The translations under genes and the position numbers were made by a program. A DNA stretch of 13,553 bases from Actinomycetota bacterium (GTDB lineage: Bacteria > Zhuqueibacterota > Zhuqueibacteria > Residuimicrobiales > Krinioviventaceae), in contig JAACEJ010000024.1 in assembly GCA_011682565.1 (NCBI GenBank), positions 1 to 13,553 on the forward strand. The letters are read 5' to 3'. Below are positions 1 through 7,600 of the stretch, one piece after another. The notes below the pieces were generated by a model that searched no databases, was not told the DNA's origin, and worked only from the letters and a program-made list of their open reading frames with translations. Numbering within the stretch: the stretch's first letter is position 1; the number at the start of each line of letters is the position of its first letter.

Positions 1-1216
1 AAATGCGGCAGAAAGATTCGGCCGGCGATGCGCCCACCTCGACGGCAACGCGGTAAATGTGCCATTGTTCACTGCCGTTATCAGCCGGGAATTGGGTTAC
101 GTAATCATGTCCTGTTGCCGGGTCTGGACCGGAACGAATGACGAGATTGTCCGGACCGAAAATATCATTATCCGGATCAACGCAGCCATAGCGCGACTCG
201 AAACCACTCAGACTGTTCTCTGTTATGGCCTGGCCTGCTGGCCCACCAGCAGCAGCCTTCACTCGCATACCGATAACACCTGGAATCTTTTCCGCTTTGG
301 CCATCCAGGTAACGGTATAGCCTTCCCATTCGTCATCGGCATCATCCAGGGGCATGATAAAAGTCTGCTGGTAGTTGTGATGCGCTCGAGCTTCTGTTTT
401 CATCTGTGAGCTTGCTGTTGTGACCTCTGCACAGCTTGTGAGTGATTGCCAGGTTGGAAGAGTGTAAACACGATAATCGACGCGCAGAGAAGCGATACTG
501 TCTTCTTCTGTGACTGACATAAACTGCGGGGACAGTGTCGGATGACCAGGAGCATAACATCCAAAGGCTTGAACCGAATCAGCGCGATTGGCAGCCCATG
601 TGTCTGTTGCCAGGTCAAGCTGTTGACTTCTGCAATCACTCGGCGCCCAACCTCCAGAGTACGGGTCGCCAAAGCGTGCGTCGTACAAGGGGCCTTCCCA
701 GCCTTCAGGATGTGCAAAAGTTACAGCCTGAAAAGAACGCGCAGTCGCGTAAATTTGTTGAAAGTCATCAGGAATCGGCAATTCGTCAGGGCCAAAGGCG
801 CCTTCTGTGGTTGACAGAATGTATGCCATCGAAGCTACTTTCGGGCAATTCCATCCGCCAACACCCCACCACAGATAATTGCCTGGTTTACCGTGATCAC
901 TTTTTGCAGCAGAAGTGGTGATAACCGGCTCCGGATTTTCATCCAGATAGATACGACAGAAGGATTCGGCAGGGGATGCACCGACTTCGACTGCGACACG
1001 ATAAATATGCCAATTGCCACTGCCGTCGCCTTCCGGAAATTGGGTCACATAATCATGCCCTGTTGCCGGGTCGGGACCGGAACGAATGACGAGGTTGTCC
1101 GGGCCAAAAATATCATTATCCGGGTCAACACAGCCATAACGCGCTTCAAAACCGCTGAGAATGTTCCCTGATACTGCTTCACCGGCATTTGCTCCGGCTT
1201 CAGCTTTTACACGCAT
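1..1216 (-). CDS. Secreted tandem-repeat LamG-like protein, partial (C-terminus outside window, N-terminus apparently lost)
   Basis: The reverse strand is open from 1231 to the left edge of the window, with no stop in 405 codons from the ATG at 1216-1214. An in-frame TAG lies just upstream at 1234-1232. The protein is made of a 316-residue module: residues 1-316 form one copy and residues 317-405 start a second. The two N-terminal parts match at about 75 of 89 residues, for example GCVDPDNDIFGPDN in both. Each module has six Cys, fitting a disulfide-bonded extracytoplasmic protein. Segments such as WHIYRVAVEV, RIYLDENPEP and LPIPDDF resemble the jelly-roll strands of LamG/concanavalin A-like domains, which is my inference. 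There is no signal peptide or ribosome binding site at the ATG, so this looks like the remainder of a longer gene. Hand-counted GC in sampled lines is 53-60%, against 30-43% in the neighbouring sensor gene. Function is unknown; glycan binding or adhesion is possible. Confidence 0.8.
   Translation of the reverse strand, partial: MRVKAEAGANAGEAVSGNILSGFEARYGCVDPDNDIFGPDNLVIRSGPDPATGHDYVTQFPEGDGSGNWHIYRVAVEVGASPAESFCRIYLDENPEPVITTSAAKSDHGKPGNYLWWGVGGWNCPKVASMAYILSTTEGAFGPDELPIPDDFQQIYATARSFQAVTFAHPEGWEGPLYDARFGDPYSGGWAPSDCRSQQLDLATDTWAANRADSVQAFGCYAPGHPTLSPQFMSVTEEDSIASLRVDYRVYTLPTWQSLTSCAEVTTASSQMKTEARAHHNYQQTFIMPLDDADDEWEGYTVTWMAKAEKIPGVIGMRVKAAAGGPAGQAITENSLSGFESRYGCVDPDNDIFGPDNLVIRSGPDPATGHDYVTQFPADNGSEQWHIYRVAVEVGASPAESFCRI
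2..268 (-). repeat. 948-base tandem coding repeat, copy 2 (truncated by window edge)
   Basis: This is the second copy of the module that begins at 1216 on the reverse strand. The encoded 89 residues differ from copy 1 at about 14 places, mostly in the linker around residues 6-20 and the stretch before WHIYRV. The core from GCVDPDND to YVTQFP is identical. The copy continues beyond the left edge, so the total number of modules is unknown. Confidence 0.85.
950..1216 (-). repeat. 948-base tandem coding repeat, copy 1 (N-terminal 89 codons)
   Basis: This segment is a diverged direct repeat of 2-268, offset by exactly 948 bases (316 codons). Many differences between the copies are at third codon positions, and the frame is fully preserved. 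That pattern shows selection on the encoded protein. Similarity fades just upstream of the ATG, at about 1231, where the sequence changes to that of the neighbouring gene. Confidence 0.85.
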
Positions 1217-1225
1217 GCCTATGCT

Positions 1226-1240
1226 TCCCTGCTATCCCTT
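1226..1240. other. Head-to-head breakpoint joining two 5'-truncated genes
   Basis: On the reverse strand, similarity between repeat copies ends at about 1231; copy 2 continues upstream in frame, but copy 1 runs into a TAG. On the forward strand, the sensor gene enters at about 1229 in the middle of a signal-peptide hydrophobic core (LLSLLLVLW). It has no n-region, no ATG and no ribosome binding site. Two divergent genes cannot both lack 5' ends and share no intergenic space by normal organisation. I see no terminal repeats or target duplication. It could be a deletion/inversion scar or a misassembly. Confidence 0.6.
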
Positions 1241-4200
1241 TTGTTAGTCTTATGGCCTGAGATTGTACTATCTGTCCAGCCATATACTCCCCAATTATCC
1301 GATCCTCTTTTAGATCCCTGGAGATGGACCTACGTTGCGGAACTTGAAGACAAAGGCGTTTGGAACATTACCGAGTCGCCTGATGGAACAATGTGGTTTG
1401 GTCTCGATAATGGCGTCGCAAAATATGATGGGCTAAAATGGCACTATTTGACAAATCTGGACAGCACAAAGAATCTTGCCATTATTGCAATATGCGCGGC
1501 AAAGGATGGTTCTGTATATGCTGGTTCCACAGAAGATATCTATCGTTTTAGGAACGGCCGATGGAAGAATTTGCACCTGCCTTTTAGCTTTGATTTTACA
1601 AATTTTTCAGCGGGCAATTTAGCAGACAATCATAGAGTCATCGAGCCGACTTTTAAAAGTTATAGTATTATTGAAACTTTCGATGGAAGTATTTGGATTG
1701 GAACACTTCAGGGTGCCTTGCAGATTAAAGAGGGATCAATGCTTTTATATTCAGGGAAGCAGGTTATTCCTCTTAATAACCAAAATATGATTCGTAATAT
1801 AAAGAGAAAATATCCGATTTTCAATATTTTTGAAGATCGAAATCACCTGATCTGGTTTGGGCTGGTGAATGGAAATGTTATTAGAACGGATATAAAAAAT
1901 GGTCACCTGGGGAATCCTGAGAATTGGCAGATCATGACAGAGAACGATGGCCTGAAAAGTGGGAGATATCCGAAAATATTTCAGGCAAAAAATGACGAAT
2001 TATGGGTCATTAGTGAAAATTTTAATGTTGAATATAGTATTAGTAAATATGACGGTAAGATGTGGAAATCATTCTCTAAACGTGAATTTGACGGTGTTTT
2101 TCTCAATAGCAGCATTATTCAAACAGATGATGGAACCATTTGGGTAAGCGATTTTAGTGAACTTCATCGCTACAAAAACCGCATGTGGCAGGTTTACAAA
2201 TCGCCCGAGTTCCCGGTTCCGGCAAAGCAGATTGTCCTTTTTAATCGAAGTGCGAATAATAATGATATCTGGATGGCAGGGATAAGGAATGATGTGGTCA
2301 GGCTCGATTATAGCACAAAACGATGGACAACTTTTCGGGGGTTGAATTTTCATTGTGAAACCCCCAATGGCATTCAATGGTTTATTTCAAAAGATGGGAA
2401 AGTTGTCTCATTCAACCCTGCAAAAAAACAATGGTTGAGCTATGACGCTGGAGATGGGCTGATAGATACGCCTGTTCGATTAATCGCAACGCAAAAAGGT
2501 CTACTCTGTGCCGCAGGGTCTCACCAGCATCGGGCAGCTATTGCATTTTTTGATGGCAAAAAATGGAATCGCACGATCTTTACTAAATTGTCGTGGGGAA
2601 TCGACTATCGCTCCGTTTTTGAGGCTCGGGATGGCTCGTTGTGGTTTGGCGCCATGGAAATGAAGCTGCCTGAACATCTTGGGGGAGCCATACAATACTA
2701 CCCCTCAGCGAATAATACAAATCGTCCAGAATGGACCTATTTTGCGCCGCCAAAGGTTCGTAAAGCTGTGCAGCAGATTAGCCAAACGCCTGATGGCGTG
2801 ATGTGGTTTGGCAGCTATAGTTTATACCGATTTGATGGTGAGAAGCTCACGCCCGTAACAGATTTCAGCAAATATACGGAAAATAATACACATTTCTTGT
2901 ATTGCACAAAAGAGGGGCATTTGTGGACAAGTTGTCGCGGATACGGAGTATTACAGTATGATGGGTCGAAATGGTATCATTACGATAAAAGAAATGGTCT
3001 CTCCGGTAATAGGGTATATAGCATTGTGCAGAGTCCCGATGGTGCAATTTTGGTTAATACGGAAAACGGCATCTGTCGGTTTGACGGCAAAACGTGGTGT
3101 GCTCAAGTAATCCCAAGTGGTATTAAGGCGGGAAAGGCGGATGGATGCGTATTGCGTTTTTCCCAGGATGGCGCTTTGTGGATCAATAATTCTTCCCGCG
3201 ATTGGCTGAGGCGATCACAGCCTGGTCATTTCGCGAAAGATAAACTCTATCCGGAATATTACACTGTTCGTTTTCAACCGGATTCTTTGGCGCCGGAAAC
3301 AGAAATTACATCCTATACGAAAAAAGTCTCTTCTGAGGGCAATATTACCTTCTTTTGGAAGGGAATCGATGCCTGGGACAGGACGCCGTCAAATAAATTA
3401 GTTTATTCCTATCGACTCGGTAACAGCCTCTGGTCGCAATTTAGTCAGAATTCATATCATACCTTTCTTTCCTTGCCGTCAGGAAAGCACATACTTGAAG
3501 TGAAGGCAAGGGATAATGATTTCAACATAGAACAATCTCCCGCACGAGTCGAGTTTTATGTTGCGCCGCCCGTTTGGAAAACGCCGTGGTTCATTGCGGG
3601 TCTTTTTATCGTTTTTGGAGCGATTGTTTCTTTTGTCGTTATTGTCATAAAGCAAAGGAATTTGGATCATTTGAAATTGCAACTTTTTACCAACATTTCT
3701 CATGAAATACGGACGCCATTAACCCTTATAAAAGTGCCGATTGAAGAAATGATTTCACAGGAGGAACTACATCCTGAGGTGAAAAAACATCTGAGCCTGA
3801 TGCAGCGAAATGCACAACGTTTATTAACATTAATTAACCAGCTTTTGGATTATAATAAAATTGAAGTCGGAAAAGTTCGGCTGCAAATTGCTTCCGGCGA
3901 TATTGTCCGTTTTATTGAAAATATCATCGATGGATTTCAGGTTATCGCAAAGGAACGTGAAATTAATTTTTCTTTTACAACCGCGAAAAAATCAATGTAT
4001 GCCTGGTTTGATGATGACAAGTTGGAAAAAATAATAAGCAACCTGATTAATAACGCCTTAAAATATACACCAAAAAACGGAAGTATTAACGTTTCATTGG
4101 AGTTTTTAACAATTGCCGCTAAAACGGGAAATGGCAGATTTAACTTTTTCATAAAATATTTTTCATTATTTACCGGGCACAGGAAATATTTCCCATCAAC

Positions 4201-5365
4201 AGGCAAAGATAACAAATATACGTATATTCGGATAGCCGTTTCAGATACCGGATATGGCATCCAGAAAGAACAATTGTCAAAGATTTTCAACCCCTTTTAC
4301 CAGGGTAAGCTTTTTAATTCAATGGTGGGAAAAGGGGCTGGAATTGGCCTCGCCTACACCAAAGAATTGGTGCAGATTCATCACGGCGAGATCGATGCGG
4401 CCGGCAATCCGGGGAAAGGAACTGTTTTCACGGTGAAAATACCAATTGATTATGCCTGCTACCGAATGCAAAAAAGAAAAGGTATGGTTGAAAGAATGAG
4501 AACGGAAATGCTTTCGGATGAAAATGAGCTGTTACAATTCGATAAAACTTTGTCTGAGATTGAAAATGAATCCGTCCTGACGCCGGATGGTATTCAATCT
4601 TCCAAACCATTGCTTCTAATCGTCGATGACGAAATTGAAATGCAATCCTTTCTCGCCGATATCTTGCATTCAGATTATAAAATATTAACTGCCACTAACG
4701 GAAAAGAAGCACTGGAAATTGCCGTAAATAAGATTCCGGATATTATTGTCAGCGATGTTATGATGCCTGAAATTGATGGAATCGAATTCACCGAAAGCAT
4801 CAGAACCAATCCCCTTACGTGTCATATACCGGTAATTATTCTTACAGCGAAAATAGATTACCAACATAAAATAAAAGGGCTGCAAGTTGGAGCATTTGAA
4901 TATTTAACCAAGCCTTTTCATATAAAGGAACTTAAATTAAAATTAAAAAATCTCTTAGAATTAAGAGAATTATGGAAAGAGAAGTATAGTAAGGTAATGT
5001 ATCTAAAACCGGAAAATCTTCCTATCAATAGCCTCGATTCTCAATTTATCGAACGAACAAAGCTCGTAATTGAAGAAAACCTATCCGATGATATTTTTGA
5101 CTATAAAATTCTGGCCAAAAAATTAGGTTTTAGTGAACGACAATTATATCGAAAGGTAAAAGCTCTGACGGGTTTTACCTGTAATGAGTTAATTCGAAAT
5201 ATGAGATTGGAAAGAGCGAAAGAGCTTATCTTAAAAAATCAAGATTCCAATATCGCGCAAATCGCCTACTGTGTGGGCTTTAAAGAATATTCTTATTTCG
5301 AAAAATGTTTTAAAGACTATTTTGGTAATCCTCCCAAAAAATTCCGAGCAAAAAAACATTCCTGA
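1241..5365 (+). CDS. Hybrid two-component system sensor/regulator (periplasmic propellers, Y_Y_Y, HisKA, HATPase, REC, AraC HTH)
   Basis: This is a one-protein signalling system that senses a ligand, usually an oligosaccharide, in the periplasm and activates transcription. Residues about 35-680 carry a dozen or more propeller motifs of the type DGTMWFG...YDG. A Y_Y_Y domain follows at about 690-775 and a membrane helix at 783-804. The kinase has His821 in SHEIRTPL, the N box with N934/N938, the G1 box D1002-T-G-Y-G and the G2 box GKGAGIGLA at 1030-1038. The receiver has D1129/D1130, phospho-acceptor D1172 and K1224. The AraC-type DNA-binding domain spans about 1269-1370, with SERQLYRKVK and IAYCVGFKEYSYF. 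All key residues are intact. About 30 extra residues lie between the N and G1 boxes. The 5' end is defective: the best start is TTG at 1241, inside what should be a signal peptide, with no ribosome binding site. The likely targets are the genes downstream. Confidence 0.93.
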   Translation: MLVLWPEIVLSVQPYTPQLSDPLLDPWRWTYVAELEDKGVWNITESPDGTMWFGLDNGVAKYDGLKWHYLTNLDSTKNLAIIAICAAKDGSVYAGSTEDIYRFRNGRWKNLHLPFSFDFTNFSAGNLADNHRVIEPTFKSYSIIETFDGSIWIGTLQGALQIKEGSMLLYSGKQVIPLNNQNMIRNIKRKYPIFNIFEDRNHLIWFGLVNGNVIRTDIKNGHLGNPENWQIMTENDGLKSGRYPKIFQAKNDELWVISENFNVEYSISKYDGKMWKSFSKREFDGVFLNSSIIQTDDGTIWVSDFSELHRYKNRMWQVYKSPEFPVPAKQIVLFNRSANNNDIWMAGIRNDVVRLDYSTKRWTTFRGLNFHCETPNGIQWFISKDGKVVSFNPAKKQWLSYDAGDGLIDTPVRLIATQKGLLCAAGSHQHRAAIAFFDGKKWNRTIFTKLSWGIDYRSVFEARDGSLWFGAMEMKLPEHLGGAIQYYPSANNTNRPEWTYFAPPKVRKAVQQISQTPDGVMWFGSYSLYRFDGEKLTPVTDFSKYTENNTHFLYCTKEGHLWTSCRGYGVLQYDGSKWYHYDKRNGLSGNRVYSIVQSPDGAILVNTENGICRFDGKTWCAQVIPSGIKAGKADGCVLRFSQDGALWINNSSRDWLRRSQPGHFAKDKLYPEYYTVRFQPDSLAPETEITSYTKKVSSEGNITFFWKGIDAWDRTPSNKLVYSYRLGNSLWSQFSQNSYHTFLSLPSGKHILEVKARDNDFNIEQSPARVEFYVAPPVWKTPWFIAGLFIVFGAIVSFVVIVIKQRNLDHLKLQLFTNISHEIRTPLTLIKVPIEEMISQEELHPEVKKHLSLMQRNAQRLLTLINQLLDYNKIEVGKVRLQIASGDIVRFIENIIDGFQVIAKEREINFSFTTAKKSMYAWFDDDKLEKIISNLINNALKYTPKNGSINVSLEFLTIAAKTGNGRFNFFIKYFSLFTGHRKYFPSTGKDNKYTYIRIAVSDTGYGIQKEQLSKIFNPFYQGKLFNSMVGKGAGIGLAYTKELVQIHHGEIDAAGNPGKGTVFTVKIPIDYACYRMQKRKGMVERMRTEMLSDENELLQFDKTLSEIENESVLTPDGIQSSKPLLLIVDDEIEMQSFLADILHSDYKILTATNGKEALEIAVNKIPDIIVSDVMMPEIDGIEFTESIRTNPLTCHIPVIILTAKIDYQHKIKGLQVGAFEYLTKPFHIKELKLKLKNLLELRELWKEKYSKVMYLKPENLPINSLDSQFIERTKLVIEENLSDDIFDYKILAKKLGFSERQLYRKVKALTGFTCNELIRNMRLERAKELILKNQDSNIAQIAYCVGFKEYSYFEKCFKDYFGNPPKKFRAKKHS

Positions 5366-5368
5366 ATC

Positions 5369-5393
5369 CCTTAGCCGATTTTAAGGTCTTTTT
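5369..5393 (+). terminator. Possible weak rho-independent terminator after the sensor gene
   Basis: A short stem CCTTA/TAAGG with an 8-base loop is followed by TCTTTTT, starting four bases after the sensor's stop codon. The stem is only five pairs and AT-rich, so termination would be inefficient. It would still separate the sensor transcript from the regulated genes downstream. Confidence 0.3.
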
Positions 5394-5462
5394 ATTACCC
5401 TGCTTTTTTGAAAGTTTATTAGGCGCAAAAGTGTCCGGAAAGTGCTAATTGCAGTGAATGGC

Positions 5463-5560
5463 AATATAGTCAATATTTTTGTCGCTATATTATATGCTTT
5501 TAGCCATATAATTTTTTATAATCTACTATTGCCATCCGCACAATATTCTTGTCGGCATTG
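5463..5560 (+). promoter_or_regulatory. Candidate operator/promoter region of the glycan-utilisation operon
   Basis: The 251-base gap between sensor and rhamnosidase is AT-rich. It holds a direct repeat, CAATATTTTTGTCG at 5471-5484 and CAATATTCTTGTCG at 5541-5554. The repeats are exactly 70 bases apart and match at 13 of 14 positions. The first copy sits between arms of an inverted repeat, AATATAG (5463-5469) and CTATATT (5485-5491). TATAAT occurs at 5507 and 5517 without a convincing -35 element. Paired sites of this kind in front of the operon would suit the sensor's AraC-type domain, but binding is inferred. Confidence 0.35.
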
Positions 5561-5616
5561 CAAGAGACTGAAAAGTGAAATTTTGAAAGAACCGTTTTAA
5601 CGATGCGAGGATAAAT

Positions 5617-7428
5617 TTGAAATTCATTCATTTTCTGATGATAGCCACTATGTTTCTTCCTGTTTTGGGTTGTAAGGAAAACCATGTCGATGGGCAAAAA
5701 CAAAATGTAGTAAAAAAACAATTGCCACAGCCAATTGCGAATGAAAAGATGTTAAAAAAGACATTAAGCGACGAGCGCGTTCGGCGATATATTTATCCGC
5801 AAAGAATTGTATGGCAAACGCCAAACACGCCACAAGCCGAAATCACGGGTGCGGAAAAATTAATATCCTCATTCGCGAAGCAAATTATGCTAAATCAGTC
5901 GTCCAGTTGTGAGCTTGTGAATAAGGGTAAAGCGCCGGGCATTTTATTGGATTTTGGCAAGGAATTGCATGGTGGTGTTCAAATTATGATCGGTCGCATG
6001 CAAAGCCAGCAACCTGTCCGACTACGGGTGCGCTTTGGCGAATCCGCCAGCGAAGCCATGAGTGATATTGGGGACGGTCACAATGCCACCAATGACCATG
6101 CTGTTCGCGATCAAACGATCCTGGCCCCGTGGCTCGGAACTGTCGAAACAGGAAACACCGGATTCCGTTTTGTACGGATTGATTTGCTCGATGAAAACCG
6201 TGCCGTCCCTGTTATTGGCGTGCGCGCTGTTTTTCTCTATCGTGACCTGGAGTATAAAGGCTCTTTTCGATGCAGCGATGAACGTCTGAATAAAATTTGG
6301 GAAACAGGCGCCTACACAGTACATCTTTGCATGCAGGACTACCTTTGGGATGGTATTAAACGGGATCGTCTGGTATGGATTGGCGACATGCATCCGGAAA
6401 CAATGACGGTTATGACGGTTTTTGGCAAGCATGGTATAGTCCCCGCCAGCCTGGATCTGATAAAAACAAACACACCTCTGCCCGGATGGATGAACGGGAT
6501 TAGTTCTTACTCGATGTGGTGGCTCATTATTCAATATGACTGGTATCTTTACCAGGGCGACATCTCTTATTTAAGAAAACAAAAAAAATACATTCTCGGC
6601 CTGCTAAACCAGTTGATGCAGTATATTGGTCGCAATAATTCAGAAAAATTGCCTGAAACGCGTTTCCTGGATTGGCCTTCGAATGCTCAACCCAAAGCCA
6701 TTAATGCCGGTTTGCATGCTCTGCTCGTTCTCGCACTCGATCACGGGGCTAAGATTTGTATGGCGCTGGACGACGAGTCGTGCGCCAAAAAATGTGAATT
6801 GGCCGTGCAACGATTAAAACAATATGTCCCGGACGCGGGGCAGAGCAAGCAAGCCGCCGCGCTAATGGCCCTTGCCGGTTTGGCAAGCCCTCAGAAATTG
6901 AACGAAAACGTAATGGCCGTGGATGGCGCTCATGGGTTGTCTACGTTTTATGGTTACTATGTGCTGAAGGCTCGCGCTCTGGCCGGGGATTACCAGGGCT
7001 GTCTGGACATAATCCGCAGCTATTGGGGCGGAATGCTTGATATGGGGGCGACCACTTTTTGGGAAGATTTCGATCTGGCCTGGATGAACAATTCGTGTGG
7101 AATTGACCGGTTGCCCGGGCCCGGGGAAAATGATATTCATGGTGATTTTGGCAATTATTCTTATAAAGGATTTCGTCACAGTCTTTGCCATGGTTGGGCG
7201 TCCGGTCCCACTGCCTGGCTGTCAGAATATGTCCTGGGTATCAAACCGTTGGAGCCAGGGTTTCGGGTTGTCGCAATCGAGCCGCATCTGGCTGATCTGC
7301 AATGGGTGGAAGGTACATTTCCAACACCAATGGGAGTGATCAAAGTGCGCCACGAAAGAAACAGCAAAGGTGTTGTTGTGTCGACAATAGAAGTGCCGGA
7401 AGGGGTACGTGTTAAAAGGAAACAGTAA
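5617..7428 (+). CDS. GH78-like alpha-L-rhamnosidase, lipoprotein
   Basis: The enzyme is predicted to remove terminal alpha-L-rhamnose from glycan fragments. The TTG start at 5617 is chosen because GCGAGG lies six bases upstream and the N-terminus then reads MKFIHFLMIATMFLPVLGC. That is a lipoprotein signal with lipobox VLGC, so Cys19 should be lipidated. A beta-sandwich-like region (about 90-215, including LLDFGKELHGG) precedes the (alpha/alpha)6 barrel and a C-terminal beta domain (about 525-600). The catalytic signature DGIKRDRLVWIGD gives D245, D250 and D257, in the spacing of the three acidic residues of GH78 enzymes. GATTFWEDF supplies the likely base E483, and H525 sits in LCHGWASGPT. 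D250 takes the position where characterised members have Glu. At 603 residues it is shorter than many GH78 proteins. Acidic residues soon after Cys (CKEN) may favour surface exposure, which is inferred. First gene of the apparent operon. Confidence 0.88.
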   Translation: MKFIHFLMIATMFLPVLGCKENHVDGQKQNVVKKQLPQPIANEKMLKKTLSDERVRRYIYPQRIVWQTPNTPQAEITGAEKLISSFAKQIMLNQSSSCELVNKGKAPGILLDFGKELHGGVQIMIGRMQSQQPVRLRVRFGESASEAMSDIGDGHNATNDHAVRDQTILAPWLGTVETGNTGFRFVRIDLLDENRAVPVIGVRAVFLYRDLEYKGSFRCSDERLNKIWETGAYTVHLCMQDYLWDGIKRDRLVWIGDMHPETMTVMTVFGKHGIVPASLDLIKTNTPLPGWMNGISSYSMWWLIIQYDWYLYQGDISYLRKQKKYILGLLNQLMQYIGRNNSEKLPETRFLDWPSNAQPKAINAGLHALLVLALDHGAKICMALDDESCAKKCELAVQRLKQYVPDAGQSKQAAALMALAGLASPQKLNENVMAVDGAHGLSTFYGYYVLKARALAGDYQGCLDIIRSYWGGMLDMGATTFWEDFDLAWMNNSCGIDRLPGPGENDIHGDFGNYSYKGFRHSLCHGWASGPTAWLSEYVLGIKPLEPGFRVVAIEPHLADLQWVEGTFPTPMGVIKVRHERNSKGVVVSTIEVPEGVRVKRKQ

Positions 7429-7457
7429 AACGTAAAGGTTATATCGTTTGTAATGAG

Positions 7458-7479
7458 AAGGGAGGTGATAAAAACGGCA
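7458..7479 (+). promoter_or_regulatory. Strong Shine-Dalgarno-like element 1 with five-codon ORF
   Basis: AAGGGAGGTGATAA complements the conserved 3' end of 16S rRNA over about 12 bases, with one G-U wobble. An ATG at 7479 begins a five-codon ORF (MYRLL, stop at 7494-7496). It lies 13 bases after GGAGG, longer than ideal. No sizeable gene follows. The same element recurs 59 bases downstream. Confidence 0.45.
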
Positions 7480-7516
7480 TGTATCGATTATTATAGTTGT
7501 TTTCAAAAAACTTTAC

Positions 7517-7535
7517 AAGGGAGGTGATAACGGCA
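7517..7535 (+). promoter_or_regulatory. Strong Shine-Dalgarno-like element 2, orphan
   Basis: AAGGGAGGTGATAACGGCA repeats element 1 almost exactly; element 1 has three additional A's before CGGCA. No ATG, GTG or TTG occurs at a workable distance. The nearest is GTG at 7544, 15 bases past GGAGGTGAT, opening a 13-codon frame. The true ribosome binding site of the next gene is a separate AAGGAG at 7588-7593, so this element is not needed for it. It may be a ribosome-holding leader element or the relic of a duplicated gene start. Confidence 0.4.
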
Positions 7536-7566
7536 GAATAAAAGTGACACTTGAACAGAAATTATT

Positions 7567-7585
7567 TTATTTGTTAGCCAAATAA
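7567..7585 (+). other. Small hairpin abutting the ribosome binding site of the beta-helix gene
   Basis: TTATTTG and CAAATAA form a perfect seven-pair AT-rich stem around the loop TTAGC. It ends two bases before the AAGGAG ribosome binding site at 7588-7593. It could keep the site accessible or tune translation; the stem is weak and may be chance in AT-rich DNA. Confidence 0.25.
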
Positions 7586-7600
7586 TTAAGGAGACCGACA

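Noticed and set aside
400..717. Minus-strand 105-codon frame
   Set aside because: It is in another frame of the same strand as the repeat protein, which is open throughout and shows repeat conservation.
535..921. Plus-strand 128-codon frame and neighbours at 59-409, 542-814 and 893-1171
   Set aside because: They are antisense to the continuous minus-strand frame with preserved repeat period and synonymous variation; they have no ribosome sites and low-complexity products.
5507..5522. Two TATAAT hexamers as a sigma-70-like promoter
   Set aside because: No convincing -35 partner at 16-18 bases, the region is AT-rich enough for chance, and many FCB bacteria use a different -7/-33 promoter.
7544..7585. 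GTG-started 13-codon ORF after the second Shine-Dalgarno-like element
   Set aside because: The spacing of 15 bases from GGAGGTGAT is too long and the ORF is too short to judge.
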